A DNA stretch of 5,125 nucleotides from Candidatus Cloacimonadota bacterium (GTDB lineage: Bacteria > Cloacimonadota > Cloacimonadia > Cloacimonadales > TCS61), in NCBI GenBank assembly GCA_018654125.1, contig JABIME010000238.1, positions 1 to 5,125 on the forward strand. The letters run 5' to 3'. This document shows positions 1-5,125 of this stretch, in pieces. Every line of letters starts with the position of its first letter. The first letter of the stretch is position 1. The notes beneath the pieces are model-generated. The model saw only the letters and a program-made list of their open reading frames with translations, was not told where the DNA came from and did no database searches. The position numbers and the translations under genes were made by a program.

Positions 1-1
1 A

Positions 2-478
2 GCTCAATCAAATAGACTTTTAAAAAAGAAAAAATTCAGAGAAGCACTTCTAGATTGTAAGACACAAGATGAGGTTATTTCAATTTTAAATAAATTTGAT
101 GATGAAGTTGTAACTTCTCATGAAAAAGAAAGATACTTGTTGATATTAACACTAAATAATATTGATAAAGCAGATGATGTAATGAACTCAATGATTGAAA
201 TAGGTATCACAAATGCTTCGATATTAGATTCCACTTCGATGGCAAGAAAGCTTGCATATGAAATGCCAGTTTTTGCTGGATTAAGTTATATGGCTCAGGG
301 TAAAAGTAAGGAATCTAATGTGATTTTAGCTTATGTAGAAAATAAAAACACAGCTCACAAGTTGGCTGAACTTCTTAAAGAGAACGGAATCGATCTTGAT
401 AAAAAAGGTGTTGGCTTTATTCAAATTATTAGAGTAGAAAATGTGATCGGTAATTATGAAGAGGATATCGATTTATAA
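2..478 (+). CDS. C-terminal part of PTS EIIA-type protein with a P-II-like domain (5' truncated)
   Basis: The frame is open to the left edge, so this is the 3' part of a longer gene; 158 residues are visible before TAA at 476-478. Visible residues 1-33 (NRLLKKKKFREAL, then CKTQDEVISIL) match the closing helices of EIIA type-2 domains (PtsN/fructose IIA), in which a phosphorylated His, here outside the window, takes phosphate from HPr. Residues from about 44 to 150 have the order of a ferredoxin-like P-II fold: strand YLLILTLN, helix KADDVMNSMIEIG, strand NASILDSTS, a loop with MPVFAGLSYMAQG, strand SNVILAYVE, helix TAHKLAELLKENG, strand VGFIQIIRVENV. P-II-like domains commonly bind nucleotides or metabolites and control transporters or enzymes, so a regulatory role in the cytoplasm is inferred. 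The missing N-terminus could hold only the rest of EIIA, or also a transporter such as a cation/proton antiporter. The EIIA assignment is fairly sure; the P-II one rests on fold pattern. Confidence 0.72.
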   Translation, partial: AQSNRLLKKKKFREALLDCKTQDEVISILNKFDDEVVTSHEKERYLLILTLNNIDKADDVMNSMIEIGITNASILDSTSMARKLAYEMPVFAGLSYMAQGKSKESNVILAYVENKNTAHKLAELLKENGIDLDKKGVGFIQIIRVENVIGNYEEDIDL

Positions 479-544
479 TATTTCGAATTGAAAGATTGAA
501 CAATTTTTCTTGACGTAGTTGTTTCAAATTCCTTTTTTCTGTGC

Positions 545-549
545 AGGAG
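545..549 (+). promoter_or_regulatory. Ribosome binding site (AGGAG) that fixes the start of the YfaP-like gene
   Basis: AGGAG lies 5 bases before ATG 555. A TTG at 519 opens the same frame, but it would add a 12-residue non-signal stretch before the Lys-plus-hydrophobic signal peptide and has no such site before it. ATG 555 is therefore preferred. Confidence 0.8.
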
Positions 550-554
550 AAAAA

Positions 555-1715
555 ATGAAATTAAAGTTTATACTATTATTAATATTAATAAATTGCATAC
601 TAATTGCTGTTGAATATCAAATAAATCTTAGTTGGGATGAATTCGAAGGTGAGTGTAATGGCTTTCTCAGTGGATCAATTGGAGAAGATCATGCTTTCTT
701 AAGTGGAGGTGGAGCTTCAGAAGCTTTGGAAGGTAAATTGATCTCTGTTGGAGAAGGAATGTCTATAGATGCGCAACAGGTTTTCAAAGTAAAAGGTGAT
801 GAAGGCTTTTTTACTTTCTGGATTAAAGACAAATTTGCTGATGATGACATGAATGATGATCCTAACTTAATAAGTATGAGTAAGCCAATGATCTCTGTTT
901 TTAAAGATGGGAATTTAATAGATCTCATAAAGGTTCCACAAGGATCGGGATTAGCCTGTAAAGTATTTACTCTCGATGCTTCAAGTGGTGAAGTTGATCG
1001 GGAAATTAAGTATTATCCAAAATCGAGAATTATTGTTGGAAGCATACTGGATGCTGTAACGGGAGAACCACTTAAAGATGCGCAAATAAGCATTACAGAT
1101 TATATGAAACAGAGCCGACAATCTGTTACAGATGAAACTGGAATTTTCATATTCGAAGCAGAAATTGGACAATATAAACTAGATATAGCAAGAGATGGAT
1201 ACATTAGTACAAACGCAAATGTTCGTATGGGGGCAGATGAAACCCCAAGAGAAATAGTATGTGCTCTTTCACCACAGATAAAAGAATTCCGTATTGTTCT
1301 TACTTGGGGAAGCAGACCAAGAGATCTCGATGCTCATCTTTCTGGACCCAACCCAGATGGTGGAGACTTCCATATATGGTACAGAAATAAATATCCGATA
1401 GGTGGAAAAGATTTCTTAGATAGAGATGATATGGATAAGTATGGACCTGAAACAGCTACGATTTATAAGCCTGCAGTTGGTAACTATAGATATTCTGTGC
1501 ATGATTATTCAAATAGAGATAGTAAACGAAGTAAAGGACTTTCGCGAAGTAATGCACAGGTTTTTGTATATGGTAAAAATAAATTGCTTGCCAGTTTTGA
1601 AGTTCCTCACAATTTTCGGGGCAATTGTTGGAACGTTTTCGAAATTAATGAGAAACATGAGATCATTCCTATAAATAAAATAAAATATGTGAAGAATGCA
1701 GAAAGCATTCATTAA
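555..1715 (+). CDS. Secreted YfaP/DUF2135-like protein with carboxypeptidase-regulatory-like domain
   Basis: 386 residues from ATG 555. Residues 1-18 (MKLKFILLLILINCILIA) form a Sec signal peptide; Cys14 is preceded by Asn, so it is a poor lipobox and the protein is probably not a lipoprotein. Residues 158-238 resemble a carboxypeptidase-regulatory-like beta-sandwich (IVGSILDAVTGEPLKDA, DETGIFIF, GQYKLDIARDGY). Residues 245-375 resemble the YfaP/DUF2135 domain: IVLTWGSRPRDLDAHLSGP, DFHIWY, GNYRYSVHDYS, VFVYGKNKLL, CWNVFEI. The acidic DLDAH at 257-261 is the family hallmark. Residues 22-154 appear to be a second, diverged copy of that module (INLSW, GFLSG, GFFTFWIKD, SVFKDGNLIDLIKV, KVFTL, IKYY) in which the acidic residues are not kept. 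No catalytic site is evident. A periplasmic or surface binding/structural role is inferred. It lies 76 bases after the EIIA/P-II-like gene and 24 bases before the lipoprotein gene, probably in one transcript with the latter. Confidence 0.8.
   Translation: MKLKFILLLILINCILIAVEYQINLSWDEFEGECNGFLSGSIGEDHAFLSGGGASEALEGKLISVGEGMSIDAQQVFKVKGDEGFFTFWIKDKFADDDMNDDPNLISMSKPMISVFKDGNLIDLIKVPQGSGLACKVFTLDASSGEVDREIKYYPKSRIIVGSILDAVTGEPLKDAQISITDYMKQSRQSVTDETGIFIFEAEIGQYKLDIARDGYISTNANVRMGADETPREIVCALSPQIKEFRIVLTWGSRPRDLDAHLSGPNPDGGDFHIWYRNKYPIGGKDFLDRDDMDKYGPETATIYKPAVGNYRYSVHDYSNRDSKRSKGLSRSNAQVFVYGKNKLLASFEVPHNFRGNCWNVFEINEKHEIIPINKIKYVKNAESIH
1694..1710 (+). other. Short hairpin at the 3' end of the YfaP-like gene
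   Basis: GAATGC (1694-1699) and GCATTC (1705-1710) form a perfect 6-bp inverted repeat with a 5-base loop. It ends directly before the TAA stop and 17 bases before the strong ribosome binding site of the next gene. What follows is A-rich, not a T run, so it is not an intrinsic terminator. It might stabilise or mark processing of the downstream transcript, or be chance; it also encodes the C-terminal residues. Confidence 0.25.
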
Positions 1716-1727
1716 TAAATAAAAAAT

Positions 1728-1736
1728 GGAGGAGGG
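1728..1736 (+). promoter_or_regulatory. Very strong ribosome binding site of the LPP20 lipoprotein gene
   Basis: GGAGGAGGG sits immediately before ATG 1740, with the GGAGG core (1728-1732) 7 bases upstream. It is the longest purine-rich Shine-Dalgarno match in the window and suggests high translation of the lipoprotein. Confidence 0.85.
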
Positions 1737-1739
1737 AAT

Positions 1740-2285
1740 ATGAAATTATTAAAGATCTTAGCAGTGTTAGTAGTTGTAATGCTTCTTGTTACTGCTTGCG
1801 GAAAAGGTGGTGGTAAAGGCGTAAAGAAACTTTATTATCCAGAATGGTGGCAAGATCAAGGTAATGCCGAGTACGTTCAAACTTACGGCATGGCAACTAA
1901 AGTTTCACAAAATTCATCATACGATGCAGCTTACGCAAATGCAATGTTGCAAGCAGCTCAGTATGTAGAAACTTATGTAAAGGGTATGGTTAAGAACTAT
2001 GAAGAAGAGGCTGGAGTAGAAAATCCTCAAGTTCTTGCTCTTACTAGTAAAGTTGTAAAAGCTGTTGCAAAAGCTAAATTTGCAAATGTAATGGTATCTA
2101 AGCAGGAGACAATTATTACTGAAGATAACCGTTACCAAACATTTGTTCGTGTTAGCGTTCCTAAAGAAGCAGTTAACAAAAATCTTATGGGTCAAATCAA
2201 GAATGAAGAAGCTTTATATAATCAATTTAAAGCTTCACAAGCTTTTGGTGATTTGCAAAGTGAGATGGAAAATTACGACGAGTAA
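1740..2285 (+). CDS. LPP20-family lipoprotein
   Basis: 181 residues. The N-terminus (MKLLKILAVL, then VVVMLLVTAC) is a lipoprotein signal peptide with lipobox VTAC; Cys20 would be lipidated. It is followed by Gly rather than Asp, which favours the outer membrane, and by a Gly/Lys-rich linker. The mature part fits the LPP20 family: YPEWW at 33-37, YGMATKVS at 49-56, then a long Ala-rich helix (YDAAYANAMLQAAQYVE) and a strand-rich part ending YQTFVRVSVPKEAV (132-145), with a charged helical tail. LPP20-type proteins include Helicobacter Lpp20 and flagellar FlgP, and often lie in envelope gene clusters; the exact role of this one is unknown. Both arginine codons are CGT, unlike the mostly AGA codons of the preceding gene, and the ribosome binding site is very strong, so abundant expression is likely. 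It is the last gene before the terminator at 2301-2333. Confidence 0.85.
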   Translation: MKLLKILAVLVVVMLLVTACGKGGGKGVKKLYYPEWWQDQGNAEYVQTYGMATKVSQNSSYDAAYANAMLQAAQYVETYVKGMVKNYEEEAGVENPQVLALTSKVVKAVAKAKFANVMVSKQETIITEDNRYQTFVRVSVPKEAVNKNLMGQIKNEEALYNQFKASQAFGDLQSEMENYDE

Positions 2286-2300
2286 TACGCACTAGATTTG

Positions 2301-2333
2301 AAAAAAGCGTCTGAATTATCAGACGCTTTTTTT
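2301..2333. terminator. Bidirectional intrinsic terminator between convergent genes
   Basis: A perfect 8-bp stem, GCGTCTGA (2307-2314) with TCAGACGC (2319-2326), closes an ATTA loop. It is flanked by six A on the left (2301-2306) and seven T on the right (2327-2333), so it reads as stem plus U-tract from either strand. It begins 15 bases after the lipoprotein stop at 2285 and lies 63 bases beyond the stop of the leftward S4 gene (2397). It should end both transcripts. The remaining 2334-2396 holds nothing else I can support. Confidence 0.92.
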
Positions 2334-2396
2334 ATTTATAATTTGTATAGATTTGTCTTAACACTTGAGAAATTTATCTCGAAGCGGAGCCTTGTA

Positions 2397-2663
2397 TTAC
2401 GATAAATCTAATGTTTCCCTCTCTAATATTTCGTAAAATTCAGGCGCTTTTGCTTTTGAAACATTTCTTATAGGAACTTCTGTGATCTTTACCTTATTAA
2501 AATATCCATAAAGCTCATATTCAATTATATCATCATCAACAATTGTTGCACTTGCCTTGGCTATTTTTCCGTTGATCTTAACAAGTTTCTTGTCACATGC
2601 ATTTTTTGCTATACTTCTGGTTTTAACCAGACATAATTTATTTAATAATTTATCTACTCGCAT
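2397..2663 (-). CDS. Small S4-domain RNA-binding protein (HslR/RqcP-like)
   Basis: 88 residues, about the length of Firmicutes RqcP (YabO) and shorter than E. coli Hsp15 (HslR). Residues 1-51 form an S4 fold: MRVDKLLNKLCLVKTRSIAKN, a basic helical face, then LVKINGKIAKASATI and the acidic turn VDDDIIEYEL. The C-terminal part (KVKITEVPIRNVSKAKAPEFYEIL) resembles the tail of the HslR/RqcP group. Known members bind rRNA or stalled large ribosomal subunits with nascent peptidyl-tRNA (ribosome rescue and quality control). A cytoplasmic ribosome-linked role is inferred; which subgroup it belongs to cannot be decided by eye. ATG at 2663-2661 is 10 bases after the stop of the hydrolase gene, and its ribosome binding site overlaps that stop, so translation is probably coupled. 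It is the last gene of the leftward operon. Confidence 0.85.
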   Translation of the reverse strand: MRVDKLLNKLCLVKTRSIAKNACDKKLVKINGKIAKASATIVDDDIIEYELYGYFNKVKITEVPIRNVSKAKAPEFYEILERETLDLS

Positions 2664-2670
2664 AATTTTT

Positions 2671-2675
2671 ATCCT
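2671..2675 (-). promoter_or_regulatory. Ribosome binding site of the S4 gene, overlapping the stop of the gene before it
   Basis: On the minus strand AGGAT lies 7 bases before the ATG. Its first two bases are the last two of the TAG stop (2676-2674) of the glycoside hydrolase gene. Ribosomes ending there are well placed to re-initiate. Confidence 0.6.
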
Positions 2676-3735
2676 ATTTTATTTTTAAACTATTAAAATA
2701 TTGTGATTCGATAATGCCAGTATAGCTAAATAAAGCATAACCCACAAAATTCTTTCTATTCACAAGTTTTATTTTCTCATTAATTTTGTAAGCTGGATAT
2801 TTGTAAGCAGTACTCCAACAGCGTAATCCAACAACAATTTTATCATTCATATCATAATTAGAAAGGAAATTAAGATGTTTCTCAATAGATGTAGTTGATG
2901 TAGAATACTCCATTAAATAAGCTCTATCTAAATATCCTTCCTGTAGCCATTTTACCCAGTTTTGAGAGAATCTTTCAGCTTCATCTAGGTTGGAAATTAC
3001 TGCTGCTGTTAATTCTACATTTGGAGATATTTTCTGTATATTTGCATAGATATCTTTCACGAAATTTGTGATTTGATCTTCCTTCCATTGCTTCCATGCA
3101 CCAGCATCTTGAAATTTCACATCTTTTTTATATGCTTCTAAAGCCAATTCAGCAAATCCAAAATGAGAGTCAGGATAACGAATATAATCTAAATGAATTC
3201 CATCGATTTTATAATTTGATACAAGATCAAGGATCACATTTTTTGTGTACTTTTGAACTTGTGGAATTCCAGGATCAAGATATGCACCCATGTAGCTTTC
3301 GTAATTCATTTTCTCCTGTGAAAAATTACTGGTTACCAGTTCCGGATTTGTAAAATAGATATGTTCCGGATGCAGTTTTTCAAGGTTATGACCCGTAATA
3401 ACAAAAGTTGTAACCCAAGCATGAATTTCTAGGTTAGTATTTGTTCTAATTGCTAATAAATAGTCAAGCGGATCAAAGAGAGAATCTTTAACTGCATGAT
3501 ATTGCTTCTCGTTATTTTTGTAAAAGTTAGATATTTTGTTTGGAGTATATGCGGCATCACCGCGATATCGAACTTGAACAAGAAGCTGATTTATATCATG
3601 CTTATTCAAATCACTAATTACTTGATCAGCTTTTTCGGGCGTGGTGATTTCCCATATAGGTACCCACATTGCACGAATTTGAGCGTTTAATGAAATAGTA
3701 ACAAACATAGTTAAAACGATTATTGTTTTTTTCAT
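2674..3735 (-). CDS. Secreted GHL10/DUF187-family glycoside hydrolase
   Basis: 353 residues, which is the full length of a single GHL10 (PF02638-type, YngK/DigH-like) barrel. Residues 1-18 (MKKTIIVLTMFVTISLNA) are a Sec signal peptide with likely cleavage before Gln19, so it is periplasmic or exported. Family landmarks in order: IRAMWVPIW (20-28), INQLLVQVRYRGDAAY (48-63), EIHAWVTTF (103-111), YLDPG (152-156), and the barrel core IDGIHLDYIRYP (177-188) whose Asp178 and Asp183 are likely active-site residues. A conserved-looking LMEYS lies at 274-278. E. coli DigH of this family cuts denuded peptidoglycan strands at the septum; other members act on other glycans, so a cell-wall substrate is likely but not proven. 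No extra carbohydrate-binding domain is present. Its ATG shares the bases ATGA with the xseA stop, and no strong ribosome binding site precedes it (only AAAGAA), so expression should depend on coupling to xseA. Confidence 0.85.
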   Translation of the reverse strand: MKKTIIVLTMFVTISLNAQIRAMWVPIWEITTPEKADQVISDLNKHDINQLLVQVRYRGDAAYTPNKISNFYKNNEKQYHAVKDSLFDPLDYLLAIRTNTNLEIHAWVTTFVITGHNLEKLHPEHIYFTNPELVTSNFSQEKMNYESYMGAYLDPGIPQVQKYTKNVILDLVSNYKIDGIHLDYIRYPDSHFGFAELALEAYKKDVKFQDAGAWKQWKEDQITNFVKDIYANIQKISPNVELTAAVISNLDEAERFSQNWVKWLQEGYLDRAYLMEYSTSTTSIEKHLNFLSNYDMNDKIVVGLRCWSTAYKYPAYKINEKIKLVNRKNFVGYALFSYTGIIESQYFNSLKIK

Positions 3736-4955
3736 TTCTTTTTGGCTATTGATAAATTTTTCTGCTTTTCAATTATTTCAGCAGTGCATTTACCATCAGA
3801 AAATATCAGTTGTAATTTATCAGATATATTAATGCTCTTAATGGAATTTAATATTTTCTTCTGTTTTCTAATTAAACTGTATCCACGTTTTAGCGCTTCG
3901 TGTGGAGACAATTCTCTTAGTTCATTAAAAATAATTTCCAATTTATTTCGTTTTGACTGTAATGTGTTATGCGTGGTACTTCTTAATCTCATTACGCTTT
4001 GCTCTATCCTGGCATGAAGATCTTTTAAAATATTTTTTGGATGTTGTCTTTCCAATGCATTTTCCAGTTCCTGTATTTCAAGCTTTTTAGAATTGAAATA
4101 GTGCTGAGTTGAATATCGTAAATTACTGAATAAACTGCTTATCTTGTCTGCAAGTTCTCTTCTGTCTGGTACAGCGAGTTCGGCAGCAGCAGAGGGAGTA
4201 GGGGCATGAAGATCTGCTACAAAATCAGAGATCGTAAAATCTATCTCATGTCCAACAGCAGAGATGATGGGAATGGCAGAATTAAATATTTCTCTGGCTA
4301 GGGTTTCATCATTAAAGCAGAAGAGGTCTTCTTGTGAACCTCCACCACGACCAACTATTAGCACATCAACAGGGAATTCAGTATTGAAATATTCAATGCC
4401 GGCTATTATCTCCTCAGCTGCATTTTTACCTTGAACAGTAGCAGGATAGAGATAGATCCTTGTTGGATATCGTCGTGAAATTACATTGCGAATATCTTCA
4501 ACTGCAGCTCCGGTGGAAGAAGTTATTATTCCAACAGATTCTGGGAATTTTGGTATTGCTTTTTTATGTTCTTTTTCAAACAAACCTTCTTCTGATAATT
4601 TACGTTTTAATTCATCAAATTTAAGCTGTAACTCTCCTATCCCAGAAGGCAGCATTCTGTTCACATTCAGTTGATAACTCCCACCTTTTTCATAAACAGA
4701 TATCTTACCTAAACAGATCACTTTATCGCCTACTTTAGGTTGGAATCTTAATGAGAGGTTGGCTGCTTTGAAGAAAACGCATCGCAGAGTACTTTTTTCA
4801 TCTTTCAAAGAGAAATAAATATGTCCCGAACGGTGATGTGTGAAATTTGAGATCTCACCTTCCACATATAGATTAGGAATGCTATCTTTTATTACATTGT
4901 GAATGTGGCTGTTTACTTCTGAAACCGTGAAGACATTATCTTTATCAACGTTCAT
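3732..4955 (-). CDS. xseA: Exodeoxyribonuclease VII large subunit
   Basis: 407 residues from ATG 4955, a normal length for XseA (about 400-450). Exonuclease VII (XseA with several XseB) degrades single-stranded DNA from both ends in the cytoplasm, in repair and in removal of topoisomerase-linked DNA. Residues about 5-105 form the OB-fold: LYVEGEISNF, SGHIYFSLKD, GKISVYEKGGSYQL. Then come LPSGIGELQLKFDELKRKL and the catalytic domain: VGIITSSTGAAVEDI (141-155), VDVLIVGRGGGSQEDL (196-211), ISAVGHEIDFTISD (231-244) and HAPTPSAAAELAVP (250-263). A long helical coiled-coil region follows (about 265-350), the XseB-binding part in known structures, and a C-terminal RGYSLI segment (357-362). All landmark motifs are intact. 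A TTG at 4961 is an alternative start adding two residues, but it would leave only 4 bases after the ribosome binding site. The gene starts 14 bases after the upstream stop and overlaps the hydrolase gene by 4 bases. xseB is not in the window. Confidence 0.97.
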   Translation of the reverse strand: MNVDKDNVFTVSEVNSHIHNVIKDSIPNLYVEGEISNFTHHRSGHIYFSLKDEKSTLRCVFFKAANLSLRFQPKVGDKVICLGKISVYEKGGSYQLNVNRMLPSGIGELQLKFDELKRKLSEEGLFEKEHKKAIPKFPESVGIITSSTGAAVEDIRNVISRRYPTRIYLYPATVQGKNAAEEIIAGIEYFNTEFPVDVLIVGRGGGSQEDLFCFNDETLAREIFNSAIPIISAVGHEIDFTISDFVADLHAPTPSAAAELAVPDRRELADKISSLFSNLRYSTQHYFNSKKLEIQELENALERQHPKNILKDLHARIEQSVMRLRSTTHNTLQSKRNKLEIIFNELRELSPHEALKRGYSLIRKQKKILNSIKSINISDKLQLIFSDGKCTAEIIEKQKNLSIAKKK

Positions 4956-4965
4956 AACCAAAAAA

Positions 4966-4970
4966 TCCTC
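4966..4970 (-). promoter_or_regulatory. Ribosome binding site of xseA, touching the stop of the upstream gene
   Basis: On the minus strand GAGGA lies 10 bases before ATG 4955 and 4 bases before the alternative TTG 4961. Its first G is the last base of the TAG stop (4972-4970) of the upstream oxidoreductase gene, so the two genes are likely coupled. Confidence 0.65.
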
Positions 4971-5125
4971 TAGTATTTCCCAATCGGCGAAAGATAAACA
5001 GAAAATTCATCTTTGCCATCAACATTAATTAATGTATCAACTTTTTCCTGATCATAAGCTGCAATTGCACAAGTTCCTGCATTTATACCTTCGCAGGCAA
5101 GATAGAGGTTTTGGCAAATATGACC
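4970..5125 (-). CDS. C-terminal end of a nitroreductase-fold (SagB-type) oxidoreductase, truncated by the window
   Basis: An open frame of 51 residues runs in from the right edge and ends at TAG 4972-4970. It reads GHICQNLYLACEGINAGTCA, then AIAAYDQEKVDTLINVDGKD and a final FSVYLSPIGKY. This pattern (GH-x-CQNLYLACE, G-TCAI-AYD, V-LI-VDG, E-F-VYL-P-GK) is typical of the C-terminus of SagB/ThcOx-type dehydrogenases of the nitroreductase superfamily, which are FMN-dependent oxidoreductases. In peptide-toxin clusters such enzymes oxidise azolines, but stand-alone homologues of unknown substrate are common in anaerobes and no toxin-cluster partner is visible here. The FMN-binding N-terminal part lies outside the window. 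It is the first visible gene of the leftward operon and sits 14 bases before xseA. Confidence 0.78.
   Translation of the reverse strand, partial: GHICQNLYLACEGINAGTCAIAAYDQEKVDTLINVDGKDEFSVYLSPIGKY

Noticed and set aside
11..14. Lipobox at Cys14 of the YfaP-like protein (residue numbers)
   Set aside because: Asn directly before the Cys does not fit the Gly/Ala/Ser rule, so it was annotated as an ordinary Sec signal.
137..139. TTG as the start of the leftmost gene
   Set aside because: The same frame is open back to the left edge and the upstream residues match the end of an EIIA domain, so the gene starts outside the window.
474..479. TATAAT at the end of the leftmost gene as a -10 box
   Set aside because: No recognisable -35 lies 16-18 bases upstream, and such a hexamer is expected by chance in AT-rich sequence spanning the TAA stop.
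491..508. AT-rich hairpin plus T run after the leftmost gene, as a terminator
   Set aside because: The stem is about seven A/T and G-U pairs around a GAAC loop, too weak to support a terminator.
519..521. TTG start for the YfaP-like gene
   Set aside because: It lacks a ribosome binding site and puts extra residues before a good signal peptide; ATG 555 with AGGAG 5 bases upstream is better.
510..538. Possible promoter with TTGACG (510-515) as the -35 box
   Set aside because: At a 16-18 base spacing there is only a T run and no -10-like sequence.
1917..2195. Open frame on the minus strand inside the LPP20 gene
   Set aside because: It lies wholly opposite a well-supported gene and its translation is Cys/Phe/Asn-rich without any recognisable domain; a shadow frame.
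2361..2380. Small GAGA/TCTC inverted repeat in the convergent intergenic region
   Set aside because: Only four paired bases with a 6-base loop and no T tract; not distinguishable from chance.

Overview
The window is AT-rich (about one third G+C by eye) bacterial chromosome with dense, ordinary gene packing. It has three genes rightward (positions 2-2285) and four genes leftward (5125-2397). The two blocks converge on one strong bidirectional terminator at 2301-2333. Sec signal peptides, a lipobox lipoprotein of the LPP20 type and a YfaP-like secreted protein point to a diderm (Gram-negative) bacterium. Clear Shine-Dalgarno sites argue against Bacteroidetes, which seldom use them. The gene content and AT-rich style would fit a Cloacimonadota-like or similar uncultured lineage, but that placement is an inference; no marker gene in the window settles it.

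Rightward block. The left edge cuts a gene whose visible 158 residues are the tail of a PTS EIIA (type 2, nitrogen/fructose type) domain followed by a P-II-like ferredoxin-fold domain; its N-terminus lies outside. After 76 bases comes a 386-residue exported protein with a carboxypeptidase-regulatory-like beta-sandwich between two YfaP/DUF2135-like modules. The first of these looks like a degenerate duplicate of the second. After another 24 bases and a very strong ribosome binding site follows a 181-residue LPP20-family outer-membrane-type lipoprotein. The last two probably form an envelope pair.

Leftward block. Reading from the right edge: the C-terminal end of a nitroreductase-fold (SagB-type) oxidoreductase, xseA (exodeoxyribonuclease VII large subunit), a secreted GHL10/DUF187 glycoside hydrolase, and a small S4 RNA-binding protein of the HslR/RqcP type. 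The spacing is very tight: the xseA/hydrolase junction is a 4-base ATGA overlap, and at the other two junctions the ribosome binding site overlaps the stop codon of the gene before. These four are almost certainly one translationally coupled transcript whose promoter lies beyond the right edge. xseB is not next to xseA here.

I found no CRISPR array, insertion sequence, tRNA, rRNA or convincing riboswitch, and no stretch over 300 bases without a gene. The most unusual points are the EIIA/P-II-like fusion and the duplicated, partly degenerate YfaP-like modules. Nothing here justifies claiming a wholly new system.
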